Shown here: positions 50,636 through 61,817 of the stretch, one piece after another | Numbering within the stretch: the stretch's first letter is position 1 | Layout: every line of letters begins with the position of its first letter | Source of the DNA: Fratercula arctica | Lineage: Eukaryota; Chordata; Aves; Charadriiformes; Alcidae | Assembly: GCA_947846985.1 (NCBI GenBank) | Contig: CANTUZ010000003.1 | Coordinates: 56,740,096-56,804,095 of the forward strand | DNA length: 64,000 bases | Direction: 5' to 3' | Translations under genes and position numbers: made by a program | The notes under the pieces: generated by a model | Seen by the model: only the letters and a program-made list of their open reading frames with translations | Database searches by the model: none | Told to the model about the DNA's origin: nothing

Positions 50636-51607
50636 GGAAACCATCTGCAGAGAGTAGTTCTCAATGATGCACCATTAAGTGCAGTTCTGCAAGTGGTTTT
50701 CCTTGTTCTGGTACTATTCGGTCTTCTCACTGACAGCTTGGATGAAAGGTTAGAAAGCATGCTTAATAAATTCATAGAGAGGAGCAAGCGCGTTGGAAGC
50801 AAGGCAATTGAAAATGACCTCGATAAAGTAGCGGAGTAGCCTAGAAAATACTAGCTTTCCAGTAGTTAAATCAGAGCAAATGCAGAACTGTACACATAGC
50901 TCCACATAATCAGCTGCACATAAATACAGATGGGAAGCAACTGGCCATGCAGCAGAAGACCCAGTGCCATAATGATCCCAAGCTGAACATGCACCAGTGA
51001 TGTTTGAATCAATCACAGAATTGCCTAGGTTGGAAGGGACCTTTCAGGAACAAGGCCAGTGCTATTGGGGGCTATAGGAAGGGAAGTAATAAAGCATAAA
51101 ATGTAATTAATTTGCTCTGCTCAGCACTGACAAGGCCTCAGTGGAAGAGCTTTACCCACTTGCAGGAACTGCAGCTCAGGTGGGACCCAACAAACTGAGC
51201 TCAAAGATCTAAAACACGTGGGCCTCCAAGGAAAGGTTGGAAGGGTTGTTTAGTCTAGGGATGAGAGGAGGAAAGGAAGACGTGATAGCAGCCTTCCTAT
51301 AGCAATGGGTGACTCTAAAGAGGAAGGGATTTATCTGCCACGTACGCTGTCGGTACAGGAAAGCAATAATAGCCTGAGATCTCAACAAGGATGACTGAGT
51401 ATAAGCATCAGGAGAAAGATGTAAGTGGCAAAGAAAACTGGAGCCCTGGAATAGGTTTTTTAGGGGGAATTCATGGAAACTTCAGCCTTGCAGATGTTTA
51501 AAAATAGGTTAGAAAATGTCAGCAGGGATGGAATAGGTCAGGGATGGGTGAAGCGATCTCTCAAATTACCTGCTAGTTCCATTCTTTTAGTGATTTCTCT
51601 CTATGTA
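50636..51607 (+). mobile_element. Old CR1 LINE copy, sense, with internal CR1 insertion
   Basis: A decayed reverse-transcriptase region is still partly readable: a frame at 50621-50839 gives LTDSLDERLESMLNKF and NDLDKVAE, which align with the NDLDExIE, LxKFADDT and NDLDKLEEW region of CR1. Downstream, in order, come CAAGCTGAACATG, CTGCTCAGCACTGACAAGGC, GGGTTGTTTAGTCTAGGGAT, CCTGGAATAGG, TTTAAAAATAGGTTAGAAAA and GTCAGCAGGGATGG, all old CR1 3' words. The catalytic aspartates are lost. Ends are approximate. Confidence 0.75.
51010..51056 (-). mobile_element. Short CR1 3'-end scrap, antisense, nested in old CR1
   Basis: ATCACAGAATTGCCTAGGTT followed by GGAAGGGACCTTT is the reverse complement of an avian CR1 3' end. 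It lies between two parts of the older sense CR1 (left part ends near the words CAAGCTGAACATGCACCAG; right part resumes at about 51057). A second independent insertion is therefore likely. Confidence 0.65.
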
Positions 51608-54600
51608 ATAATGATAAGGATAATAATCATATATGCAAAATTTCAGGGTACATAACAAAAACCTTAAGATTAGTTCTGGAATTTATTGCATGACTTCTGT
51701 ACTTACATAAGATTGAAGCAATTACACTTTTTCTAATTTTGCCTATGTCAGTATTGATTGAAAATTACTGGTGTCTGGTGGCTTTGTGAATGGTCTCTGT
51801 GAAACAAGTAGGAGAACATAAACAGATAGCTGCGGTAGGATACAAAGCACTCGATTGTAGCCATAAGAAAGTTTGGTCTTTGGTCTACTTATAGTCCATG
51901 GAAAAAAGATGGACACCTTTTAGAGATTACCTAAGGAGTGGGTGAATCACCCTCCAGAGGTACCTCTGCTTCTGTTTCTGCCTATTCTGCAGCAAATACA
52001 TATTGGAGGTGTATTCTTGGTCTTTCCTTTTCTCAGTCTGTGATACTAAAAGTTTGGTTTTCTGAGAACCAAAATGCCTGCACTTCACAGAGGACGATCT
52101 GGAAAAATTATAACTGTCAGGAAATCAGGGTAGATAATCTAGTGGTCTTTTCTGACCCTTGATGCCGTGAAGCCTGTTCAGTGAGTCATTTATGAAGGAT
52201 TTATAGTTGTTATGATCAATAGCTGTTATCAATACATAATGGACATGACTAATATGTGTTAGAGATACTTCTGCACCAAACTTACGTAAGCCACTAATTA
52301 ATTTCTTGGGTTCTTACTTGTTAATTGTTTATTAATCCTTTAAATTGTTTACACTGTATCTTGTGTACAGTGTGTGGGAGAGACAATACACTTTCAGCCA
52401 GAAAATCTGCTATAAAAAATCATTCTTTACAGAGATAATATTTTAATGCAGATTTTAAAGTACTAAGCTACTCGACACTGAAAGGGAAAATTAGTAATAT
52501 TTTTAAAATAATGGTATGTTTAATCCTAGATAATATTTTAGGAACCATGCAGTATAAGACGCCTTTCTCCCTCATAAGCATCCTGTGGCTAACAGAGAGA
52601 CTGTAAACATTATCCCAAATCCATTACTTATGAAACATTTGCTATTGCCTGGTTAAAAAAAAAAAAAAAAATCTCATTTATAGGGCTTTTTAAAAGTTGG
52701 AATTACGCTCCAGCAACCAGTGATGACTAGTTATTGTTCCTTTTGTCAACAGGCAAGATGAAGGAGGTTCTGGCAGCTTACCATGTCCCGGGCTCTGCAG
52801 AGTTAATGAGAAGTGCGCCCATGTTCTAGCGTGCATCACATCGCATCTTGGGTCTGACGTGCCAGAAGGATCCCAGCGCTGCAGACTGAGACGGCTCTGA
52901 GCACCTCAGTACCCCGTTTCTGACAGAACCCAGGGATGGCAAACTTACATACCAGTATTACCTGTCTGGGGCAGGTTTAATTTTATAAATTAAAACCATA
53001 AACTCTATGAGTTTCTAGACCATATTTGTGCTGTTGAGGATGATCTGCTCAGATGAACAGTTTTGCGTCCATCGGAGAGACAGGTTCTTCTGCTGGACCA
53101 GAAGATGACAGTGGACTGTATATTGTAACTAATACCATTTGTAGCATCTCCTAGTGCAAATAATTGAAGAACAGGTTGCAAGAAAATCCTGTAGGGAATA
53201 AGACATGCTTCGTTTTGATCTACAAATTTTAAAAAAATGTTTTGTTTTTTTTAAAGATTACCACTTTTACATAACACTATGTGTGCAGTCTATGTGCAGC
53301 TCTTCACTGTGGCTATCTATATTCCAGAGATGATGAATTCCTTGTGAGACACCTGAACCTTTTTAGATTTGTGATGAAACCTTAAATTATGAGAGTATCA
53401 CAAAAAACTAGAATGCAAAAGTTCCAGGGCTTTTATTCAATTAGATGTCTCCAGTTACTTCCTGTTAGTGTCCTGAAAGGAGGAGGAAAGGGCAGGAAGT
53501 AGAAATGAAATACAAAAAAATACATTGCATTTCTGTTTTGGCATATGCACCTATCTGAATGTGTGTTTGATCTAATCGCCAAGGGGAGAGAAACAGCTCA
53601 GTTAGCTGAGCCCTCACATGACAGGTCTGCGTTTTTGGGCAGTATTTGTTAATTTTGTCTCTTAAATAGCTATAGAAAAGAAGGAATATGTATATGCCCC
53701 ACCATCTGTGAAAAGGACATACTTGCCATTCCTTTATTTATTTTTGCTCTTTCAAAAATTAAAGTGCCAGTTATTTGGAATGCTGTAGTCTGTGGTCTCT
53801 TTACATTTGTTTAGTGAGATCCTTTCAGCAAGATCATTCCCATTACGGTGTAACTGCATGGTGACCACAGCTTTGGGCCTGTATAATAAAGATATAAATT
53901 CAAAATTTTGTTTCTCATCGTTTTCTCTACTTTTATGTTGTATCTGCAAGTCTCTGAGCGGAATCCTGCTGATTGCTGATCACTGTTTAGAAGAAGGTTT
54001 GGGAAAAATATTAGAGAGGAAGGTATTTGTATGGTTGGACCTTGTTTTCCTTTGTATCATTATTTACAACAGGTTAAAGGGCAGAGGGATACAAAAAGTT
54101 AGCAAATCAATCGTGATGCTTAAATTCCATTTGCACACGAGGCCCAAGGGCAAGAAGGAGATCAAGCTCTTTGCATCCCAGATTTAAGGCCATGCGGAAG
54201 TATTTGACATCTGGTCTCTATTAATCAGGAATCCTGGAAAGGTATGGAAGGAACAAGCTGCAGAAAAGCTGAGTCTAAGCTGGCTTTGATTTGCTGTGTG
54301 TGTGATATGTTGTGCTGAACATCAGAGTTTAAAAGCCAATTAGACTCTTTTTCCTTCCTCCTTCTTATTTTCTTCTTTGAAGACAAAATTTTAAACTATA
54401 AAAATGTTCTTTATGTAGCAATTAAGTTTGTGTGAGCAAAGACTGCTCATTGCATTTCAAAAATAATGTGTTCCTGACAAGGCTACCCTAGCCATGCTGC
54501 TTTATAGCCTGCTGACACTGTGGTTAGCTTATAGCAGACGTCTGAGTTCATGTCAACAGAGCGTCCCTGACCTTTGAAACCTCCTAGTCAGCCATCACTG

Positions 54601-55890
54601 TTATCCTGCAATTTATGCAGTTGCATGCGGATGGCAGAGTGCTCACCGCTGTGAAGCCCATACCAGTGCACTTATGCATGAATGGGGTCAGACACCAGCG
54701 TCTCGGTGCAGTTTCCTCATCGATTTAAACTAATCTAAGGCTGTGCTCCTGCTCACGGAGGGGAAGTCCTGTCTTCCCCCTCTGTCCCGCTAACACCTTC
54801 CCACTACCTCCCTCGAAGACCACGCACCTCTGAGGCTTCTTGGTCTGACCAAAAATGTCCCTGTGTAAGAGTTTAGCTCTTGTGCTGGCTCTGACACCAG
54901 GGAGAGGGTGGGAATAAACACCTTTTTCTCAGCGGTCTAGTTTTAGGTTGGCTTACGCTGGTGGAGGAACCATGTCTTCAGGGACCTCTAGCTGTCAATT
55001 GACTAATCTCATAGCTAAACTTTCTATTTAAGCACATTGCTTTATTATTCCTTGATTCAGTGACACTGCAAAGAAAATAAAGCACTGGAAATCAATTAAA
55101 TCCATAGGGGAAAAAAAATCAATAACACCTTTAAAATTGCCTGTCAGTGGCAGTATTTGGGGTACAAGGAAAATACACTGCCGTGAAAGGAATACGTTCT
55201 TGCCATTCAAATTACCCAGAAGATCAGAACTTTTTGAGAAAACCAGAAGTGAAAGGTGTGTGCCGCAGCAGTACCAGGGCAGTGGCAGTCTCCCGTGGGA
55301 GCAGACCTTTAGCTGTGCATGAGATACATGCTCAGTGTGTGGCCAGCTGGACCCACCAGAACCGTAGATGCTTGAGCTTGACCGTGGCACCATTTGAATT
55401 TGAATGTCAAAACTACTTGCCCCAAGAGCAGGGCTTGTTTTAGAGAAACAACTTTTTGTCTGTGCCTCACTGGGGGCTGCTGGAAGCTCGACCGTCCTGT
55501 TGGGTGAACTTTTCTGAGGAGATGTGTGACTGTTGCCCATCTGTTGAAGGAGTGATTAAAACACAAAACACAACAAAACAGGCAAACCTCACGGCACTCT
55601 GGTAAGGGCAGAGGTTGGAGCTTTTTGTTCTGTGGATGAATCCCCCTTTGAGAAGCCTCCCATGCTTTCCCTCGGCATCAGGACAAGCCCTTCTTTGTGA
55701 AGGGACATGAATATGGAGAGACCTGCAGTGCACCCGTCTCTTCAGTCAGCTTCAAAGGAAAGTTTCAGAAGTCATTATTTTCTGGCAACTTTAAACATCT
55801 GAATCGAGGCAATGCTGGCTTTACAAACAGTATTAGCTGACTTTGATGACTTGGAGCAATTCAATATTTGCACGATTAGAACAAATACTT
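51608..55890. other. Intergenic tract with possible repeat remnants, no gene recognised
   Basis: The short stretch 52131-52172 (GATAATCTAGTGGTCTTTTC, then TGACCCTTGATG) resembles the 3' end of another old CR1-type element. A tRNA-like stretch lies at 53591-53640. A 17-A run is at 52655-52671. The 131-codon plus-strand frame at 53792-54187 and the 170-codon minus-strand frame at 55028-55540 have no recognisable domains and no supporting signals. Confidence 0.5.
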
Positions 55891-55899
55891 AATGTGGAC

Positions 55900-55976
55900 T
55901 ATGTGGCTTAGCAGGCAAGAGTGTTGGTTTTGCTGACTGAATGTAATATGTGAATATGTAGTTCACGTTCAAATAG
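55900..55976 (+). mobile_element. Possible tRNA-derived SINE head (A-box and B-box-like motifs)
   Basis: TGGCTTAGCAGG (55904-55915) fits the Pol III A-box consensus TRGCNNAGYNGG exactly. GTTCAAAT (55967-55974) resembles a B box, 52 nt further on. No tRNA cloverleaf can be drawn, so this is at best a decayed tRNA-derived SINE. The motifs are short and could be chance. Confidence 0.3.
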
Positions 55977-56570
55977 GATGCTCTTAAGTCATTTCCTTAG
56001 CAGACAATAATCCATTCCAAGAATAAGAACATCTGTTCAGGGCCCAGACCTGAAATAAATAGTAGGTTTAGAGACAGGTCTTTTGTCCAGTGTTGTTTGG
56101 GATTAGACATCTAAGAAGCAGTTGACTCTTCAGGTCACTGCTGGGATTCTGGTGACAGAGTATGAGCATGTCCCTGCTACAGCTGCCCACACGAAGTCTT
56201 ACCTTCAGCTGCAGTTCTGTTCCTCCTGCCAGTCTGCACTGCTGCGATGGCACCGGCTTTTACAAATGTCAGTTTGCTTTAGATTCCTTACAGTTACATT
56301 CCCTTGTTTTTGAACTGTGTGTGTGTACGTGCTACTGTTGGTTCATATTATTCATACAAGGGAAACCCCAACAGCTGGCTGTCAAATTGCCATGTATTTG
56401 TTAGTTATTACTCAAAAAAGCCCAAGTTTTTGAGAAACTATCACCATATTTCGTAAGCAATTATCTGTCTTACTTTTTAAATTCTCTGTTGCAACCTTCA
56501 TCTAGAAATCTCTAAATACTTGTCAAATAACTAAATTAGGGAGTCTCACAGAAGTTTCCAGGCAGCATAC

Positions 56571-56665
56571 ATTTTATTCTAATGTATAAGTAGATAAACT
56601 AAGTCTCCGGAGAGCTAAGTAACTTCACTGATATTTCACAAGAAGTTGCCACACTGCAATCAACA
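56571..56665 (-). mobile_element. MIR-like SINE relic, antisense
   Basis: On the plus strand GATAAACTAAGTCTCCGGAG followed by AGCTAAGTAACTTCACTG and TTTCACAAGAAG follows the reverse-complement MIR words (gaaactgaggctcagagagg, ttaagtaacttgccc, ggtcacac). It is as diverged as expected of an ancient element. Assigned from memory of the consensus. Confidence 0.55.
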
Positions 56666-59600
56666 ACAAACAAAATCAATGATAACTTTGTAAGGAGGCC
56701 AACATCTTAAAAAGTTATTAGCGTGATTTTTCTCACTCCCTGTTGTGTTTTCCTTCTCTGCAAAGAGGGCCCCTCTGTCAGCAGCTTCTCTTCACTTCAG
56801 CTCTGTACCTATCTCCTCTCCATCTTGCAAGAAACAATTAGGTTGTGTTACTCCATATGATATCCCTACCTGCCTCCCAGGTGTGAAGGGTCATCTTCGT
56901 ACTTTGTGTTGGGTCAGTTCTTGGCCAATTTCAAGGCTGTCTTCTTCTCTGGCTTGGCTGGCACCTTTCCCTCCTAACGATATATAATGCTCTTGAGGTC
57001 ATGCCTGGTTTTGAAGTTGGTCTTCGCTGCTTAAGTCAGAGGGAGAGAGCACACTCCTGGCTATATTATAAAGAAGGGGAGTTTCTGTGGTGTGCATCAC
57101 TGGGCTCTGCACAAGGCCCTCCATAGGTGGTGATGTGCCACTGCTCCGGGTCTCGGATACGAGGTGCAGAGTTAATGAAATAATCCCCATAGGTTATGAG
57201 TTAATTTCCCACGTTGTCACTGTTTTCTTAAACCCCAAGGCAGAGCTGGAAGTTGAAGCGATGGTCAGAATTAACAGAGCGCTCATAAGCATGGCAAACC
57301 TGACTGGGAAAACCCCGTCCATACAAAGCACTTCCCATGCGATTACTTAGGTTTAAAGAGGAAAGGTGGCCAGGCACTCTCTCACAAACAAACTTAAACA
57401 ATGAACTGGTGAAGTCGGAAACTTGCAAAAGCAGCACTGACAATGGAGAATCTGCTGCTCACAACAGTTCTGCTTTTCACCCAGGCTCCCGATTGCCAGC
57501 GCAGAGCTTTAGAAGACTTTCTACCTTTTTGTTACTACCGCTAAGAATAAGCAGAAAAAGGTTGGATCAACTTGAAAAGAAAAAATCGGTGTAAAAAAAA
57601 AGTTGCCACCTTCCAGCTTATAGAGAAGTAGGTAGATTCAGTATTAACTCAAACAGTTGAATCAGAAGTCCCTGACTTTAGAAGCGGGAGGCAGCGATTG
57701 CTGCGGGCGCCGTGCCCTGCCTGACCGACCTGCGGGGACCTTGCAGACCTGCTGCGAGGCTGAAGGCGCTGCCCACCTACGGCTCCGCAAGGCACATTTC
57801 ATGGCAGATGAGCTCCGGCAGGAGAGGGAAAGCTTTTCCTAGCTGGTCGTTACTCCTTGGGACAGCACGACACCCATAGTGGTAGCGGGCAATGAATGGG
57901 AACCAAACTGAAGCGAGGTCAGAATGACCCTGAGCTCTCTGTCATCTAATCCCAGACACCTTTCACAGCTGCCACCCTCGCTTTACTCCACCATTCACTT
58001 GGTGTGTATGCTCTAGAGAGTTCATGCTCCATCTCCATGGGAAGCTGGAAGTGTGGAGCTCTAACCACCCGTGGATGTCAGAAAAATAGCAGTTTCAGTT
58101 GTACTTGTGGTAGTCAGCCAAACAATGATGTTTTCCTTAAAACCCCAAATATTAAGTTCAGACTGAGCAAAATAAAGCCCCTGACTCTTATTTAGGCACA
58201 AAGCTTCCTATTAAATCCAGTTAATCTGGAAAATGAGAAACTGAGTACTTGAAACAATATGTCACCTACTGCCTTCAGTAAAATCCTAGAAGTTAACCAA
58301 AACCAGAAGAGTCATGTTTGTGATAGCCTGTTTACTTGTTTGTGTACAAGATGTTTTGTTTTAAAAAAATAGCCTAAAATGCACGTGAGATATATATCCC
58401 AATCAGATTCTTATCACATAAGCGCTATAAAACATTTCTGTTAGTCTTGCTTTTGCTGCAACACTGAAGTGTCTTGTGTGATACAGATTTGGATGGTTTC
58501 AGGAATTATCCTCCCAGTTTTTATCGTATTTTTATCATGTGGATACCCCTCAGGAGGCCCAGAATAGGATCTGCTGTTTGGTTTATTTTAATTGTTAGTA
58601 TTCTTTGTTAACAAAAGAACTGCAAAATAAAAGTCAGAACGTAGAAGTGAGTCCAGGTAAGCTAAGGCAGAGACCTTCATGGTTTCTGGCTGGGAGACCT
58701 TCTCTGATGCCACCCCTACCCCCGGCTCCCCAGCAGTGGGTACCCGCTGTGGGTACATTAAGCAGCTGATCAGTGCCGTGATGAAGTTTCTCTGACCAAA
58801 GTCCTGCCCTGCACAAAATCCTGCTTGGTGCTCCACGGCCAAGGTGCAGTGGTAAGCACCTCTGCTGTCTTTAGCTTGGGTAAGAACTGAGGCACTTACA
58901 GACGTGGAGGAATAGGCTGTCTTGGAGAAGTCAAGCCACAAGTTGGCAGAGATGAGACCTGTCATTTATGTTTGGTGAAAGAGCTCCTTTGCGCAGCAGG
59001 GGAAGCAGGAACAGCTTCTAGCATAAGTAAAACCATCCCCGCAGAGTTTGAACAATTATTGTCATCCGTATCTGGATGACACTCAAAGGAAATAAATTTC
59101 TTTTTTTTCTTTTTTAGAATGTTTATTCTGTACATCAGCCAGTGCTTTTTCCATGCGCATTCTCACAGCTTCCCTGTGTTTAACACAGTGACACAGTAAG
59201 AGAAAGACTTGTTAGCATAACTTTGAAACTATCGTCATTTCTTCACTCAGTTTTGTAGCTTAACTTCATGTTACTGATTACAAATACTGTTACAATAAGA
59301 AGAGCACAGAATTTACTTAGTTGTGAAGGTAATCTCCAAAGAGAAGGATATTCATTCCTATTCCAGCTCCACTTCTCAGGCAGTTTTACAATCGCCTTTT
59401 GCAAGGAATACTGGAGCAGTGATTCATCGTTAAGGGCAGTCCATCCCATCCCATCTCCAGGCCAGAATATTAGATTTACCAAATGTCACAGTTTATAAAA
59501 TATAGTCAGTTACGACGCTTCATTTTTTGTGCTGTTATTGCTCTTTTCTGTGTTTGTTTTTAAGACCTTCCAAGCCAGAGATAGTGATTTTTTTCCCCCT

Positions 59601-61789
59601 CTTTATTCATATGCATAAATTCAGGAGCTCCAGGAGCTCTAAGCAACATATATTAGGTGATGAATCAAAGTGGTCTTAGAAAGCAGCATGTGCTGTGGCA
59701 GAGGCAATCAACAGGAGAACCTATACATAGCAAATTAGTTCTGTAATGAATTGCTTTCCAGGTCCCGGGCCTTCTTGTATGTAATCACTTTGCTATCTCT
59801 TCCCATAACGGTGTGGATTATGTGCCTACACTGTTTTGTAGGATATATTTGTGCTAAGAATTACAGACTGAATTCCTGTAATTCAATTGCCTCTTGAAGT
59901 CCGTGGCAGAACTTGCACAAACTTCCGTGGGACCAAGACTTGGTTCAGGATGGTAAATCAGTGCACTGAGACAAACTGCTATGCAGAAAATCATGGTTCT
60001 TCACCACATACAGAAGCTCTTCTCTACATCATGATGACATCTCAGTGTAACTGAACTTGCTGTAAGCCAGTGCAGACATAGAAAATCAAGGGAGAAAAGA
60101 GTGTCCTAGATGATGAAGATATCCATACCTTGTGAGTCTGTTCAGTAACATAGCAGGTTCTTTCCCCAGTTAAGTCAATGGGAATAAATTAGACCTAAAT
60201 ATTCAAGGCTGGCAACCACTGAACCCAAAAGAGACTAGAAGAAAGCACAGAAATACAGAACAGCACAATGCATTTTTCTGAAATAATTATATTTCTGACC
60301 TTTCAAAAACCCCAAAGGAAAAACCAGTTACCATCTTACATTAGTCTCCAGCGGTTCCAGGGACACACTAGGCTTTGAAGCCAAACAAGAGGTCTCTTGT
60401 CCCTAAGATTCCTGATCTTTAGTCAAAAGCAATGAAAAATAATAGAAAACAACAGGAAGACCAGTTGAAAGATGAAGCCTCTTCAGCAGTGTTAGCACTT
60501 CAAATGATAAATGCTGCCTGTCAGGTTTGGAAAGGCACCTTCAAGGTCAAAGTGAGATGTTTACCTGGCTTGGTCCCCTCTAGGTCCTTCCTCCCTTCCT
60601 TGCTGTGTTTCTATTTGTGCACAGGGAAGGTAAAACCATGCTCTGAGTCATCGTCATGCAATGAAGTTGAAGTCAAGGACCAGTTTTGCTTCATTAAAAC
60701 TCTAATGAGTGTTGCTGATCCTGGAAACGTTGGTCACTGCTTTGTGGCAAGGCTGTGTGTGTCCTTTCAGGGTGATTGGCCACAGCAGAGCCCAAGTGAG
60801 TGTGTGACCACCTTTGATCTTCTGATGCACGCTCCTAGCAAAACAGCTGCCACGTTCCAGGGTAAATCAAGGAGGAACATCTGAGGGCAGAGCTCCGGCA
60901 GCACAGCAAAGCAATCTGATGTCAACGGCTACCGACCTGCTGCAGCTGGGAAGTGTGGGTCATAGAACTTACAAATGCAGATGAATAGGGCCTTGTAATA
61001 AAGCTTAACTTCAGTCTTAGGCTTTTCCGATTATTAAACTATATAAAAAATACAGATTCTTTGCCAATTCTTTTACTACCACATGCCTAGTTATATCTAA
61101 TTCCAGTCAGCCTAACTCTTATTGTCTGTCTTCTTAGAAAGTCGAGGTTCTTAGGACCCATCTCATATGTATTTCAGAACATCTTTTTAAGCATCACACA
61201 TGCTTTGAGTGTGCTTTTCAGTGTCAGCTTTATGTTATTACAGGCAAGGACTGTTGCTTAGGTGGGTTTAAGAGCAGTACTCTGCCACTTTTGGCACTTT
61301 TTATCTACAAGGTCTTTCCAGGGCAGTTTGTGCCTTCGTGGTCAGGGGCAGGGGGGTGGAGGGCATCTTCCTTTCCCAGCTGCAGCATGTCGGCACGTCG
61401 TGATGGGCTTGCCAAGAGTTAGAGGGCTGAAGCAGAACCCGAGCGCTGGGCTGTTGCCATTGCAGACTCCAGACGGGAGGGATCTTTGGCAGCGTTCCTG
61501 GCTCTCTGCATGAAGGCGAAGGGAGCCAGTTACTAGCTAAATGAAATTATATATTCAGTCGAAGTTTAGACAAGACAGAGTAACTGATTGCATTCCTTGG
61601 GAGACTTGAATAAAAACACCTCTCAAAAGAGCTCTTACTCAAAAGCAAGGGCTATTTGCCCAAGTACATTTTCCTTCTGGCTGATGTAAATCCAGTGCAT
61701 TTTTTTCTTTTTTTTTCCCCCCAAGCACTGTTAAATCTTTTCATCCTTTCGGAATCAAAGCGACTTTAGACTTGTTTGCTTTCCCTTGA
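56666..61789. other. Intergenic tract, no gene recognised
   Basis: The longest open frames are 150 codons (60432-60884, plus) and 125 codons (58588-58965, minus), without domains that I recognise. A stretch at 59878-59955 with paired words like TTGAAGTCCGTGGCA and ACTTCCGTGGGACCA resembles an old interspersed repeat known in reptiles and birds. No promoter or exon was supported. Confidence 0.45.
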
Positions 61790-61803
61790 TTTTTTTTTTT
61801 TTT
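61790..61803 (+). repeat. 14-bp T homopolymer at the edge of the CpG island
   Basis: A run of T immediately left of the GC-rich island, preceded by a C/T-rich stretch around 61704-61725. It marks the sharp composition change into the island. Confidence 0.85.
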
Positions 61804-61817
61804 CTGGCTCCCTTCCC

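Noticed and set aside
55028..55540. A 170-codon minus-strand frame beginning MGNSHTS, which recalls the MGNS start of TIAM2.
   Set aside because: Only the first four residues agree. The rest shows no TIAM2 similarity, the strand is opposite to that expected from gene order, and there is no splice donor in frame. Treated as a chance frame.
58588..58965. A 125-codon minus-strand frame with overlapping frames.
   Set aside because: It has no domain, no splice or promoter signals and no sign of codon bias. It lies in moderately GC-rich DNA where frames stay open by chance.
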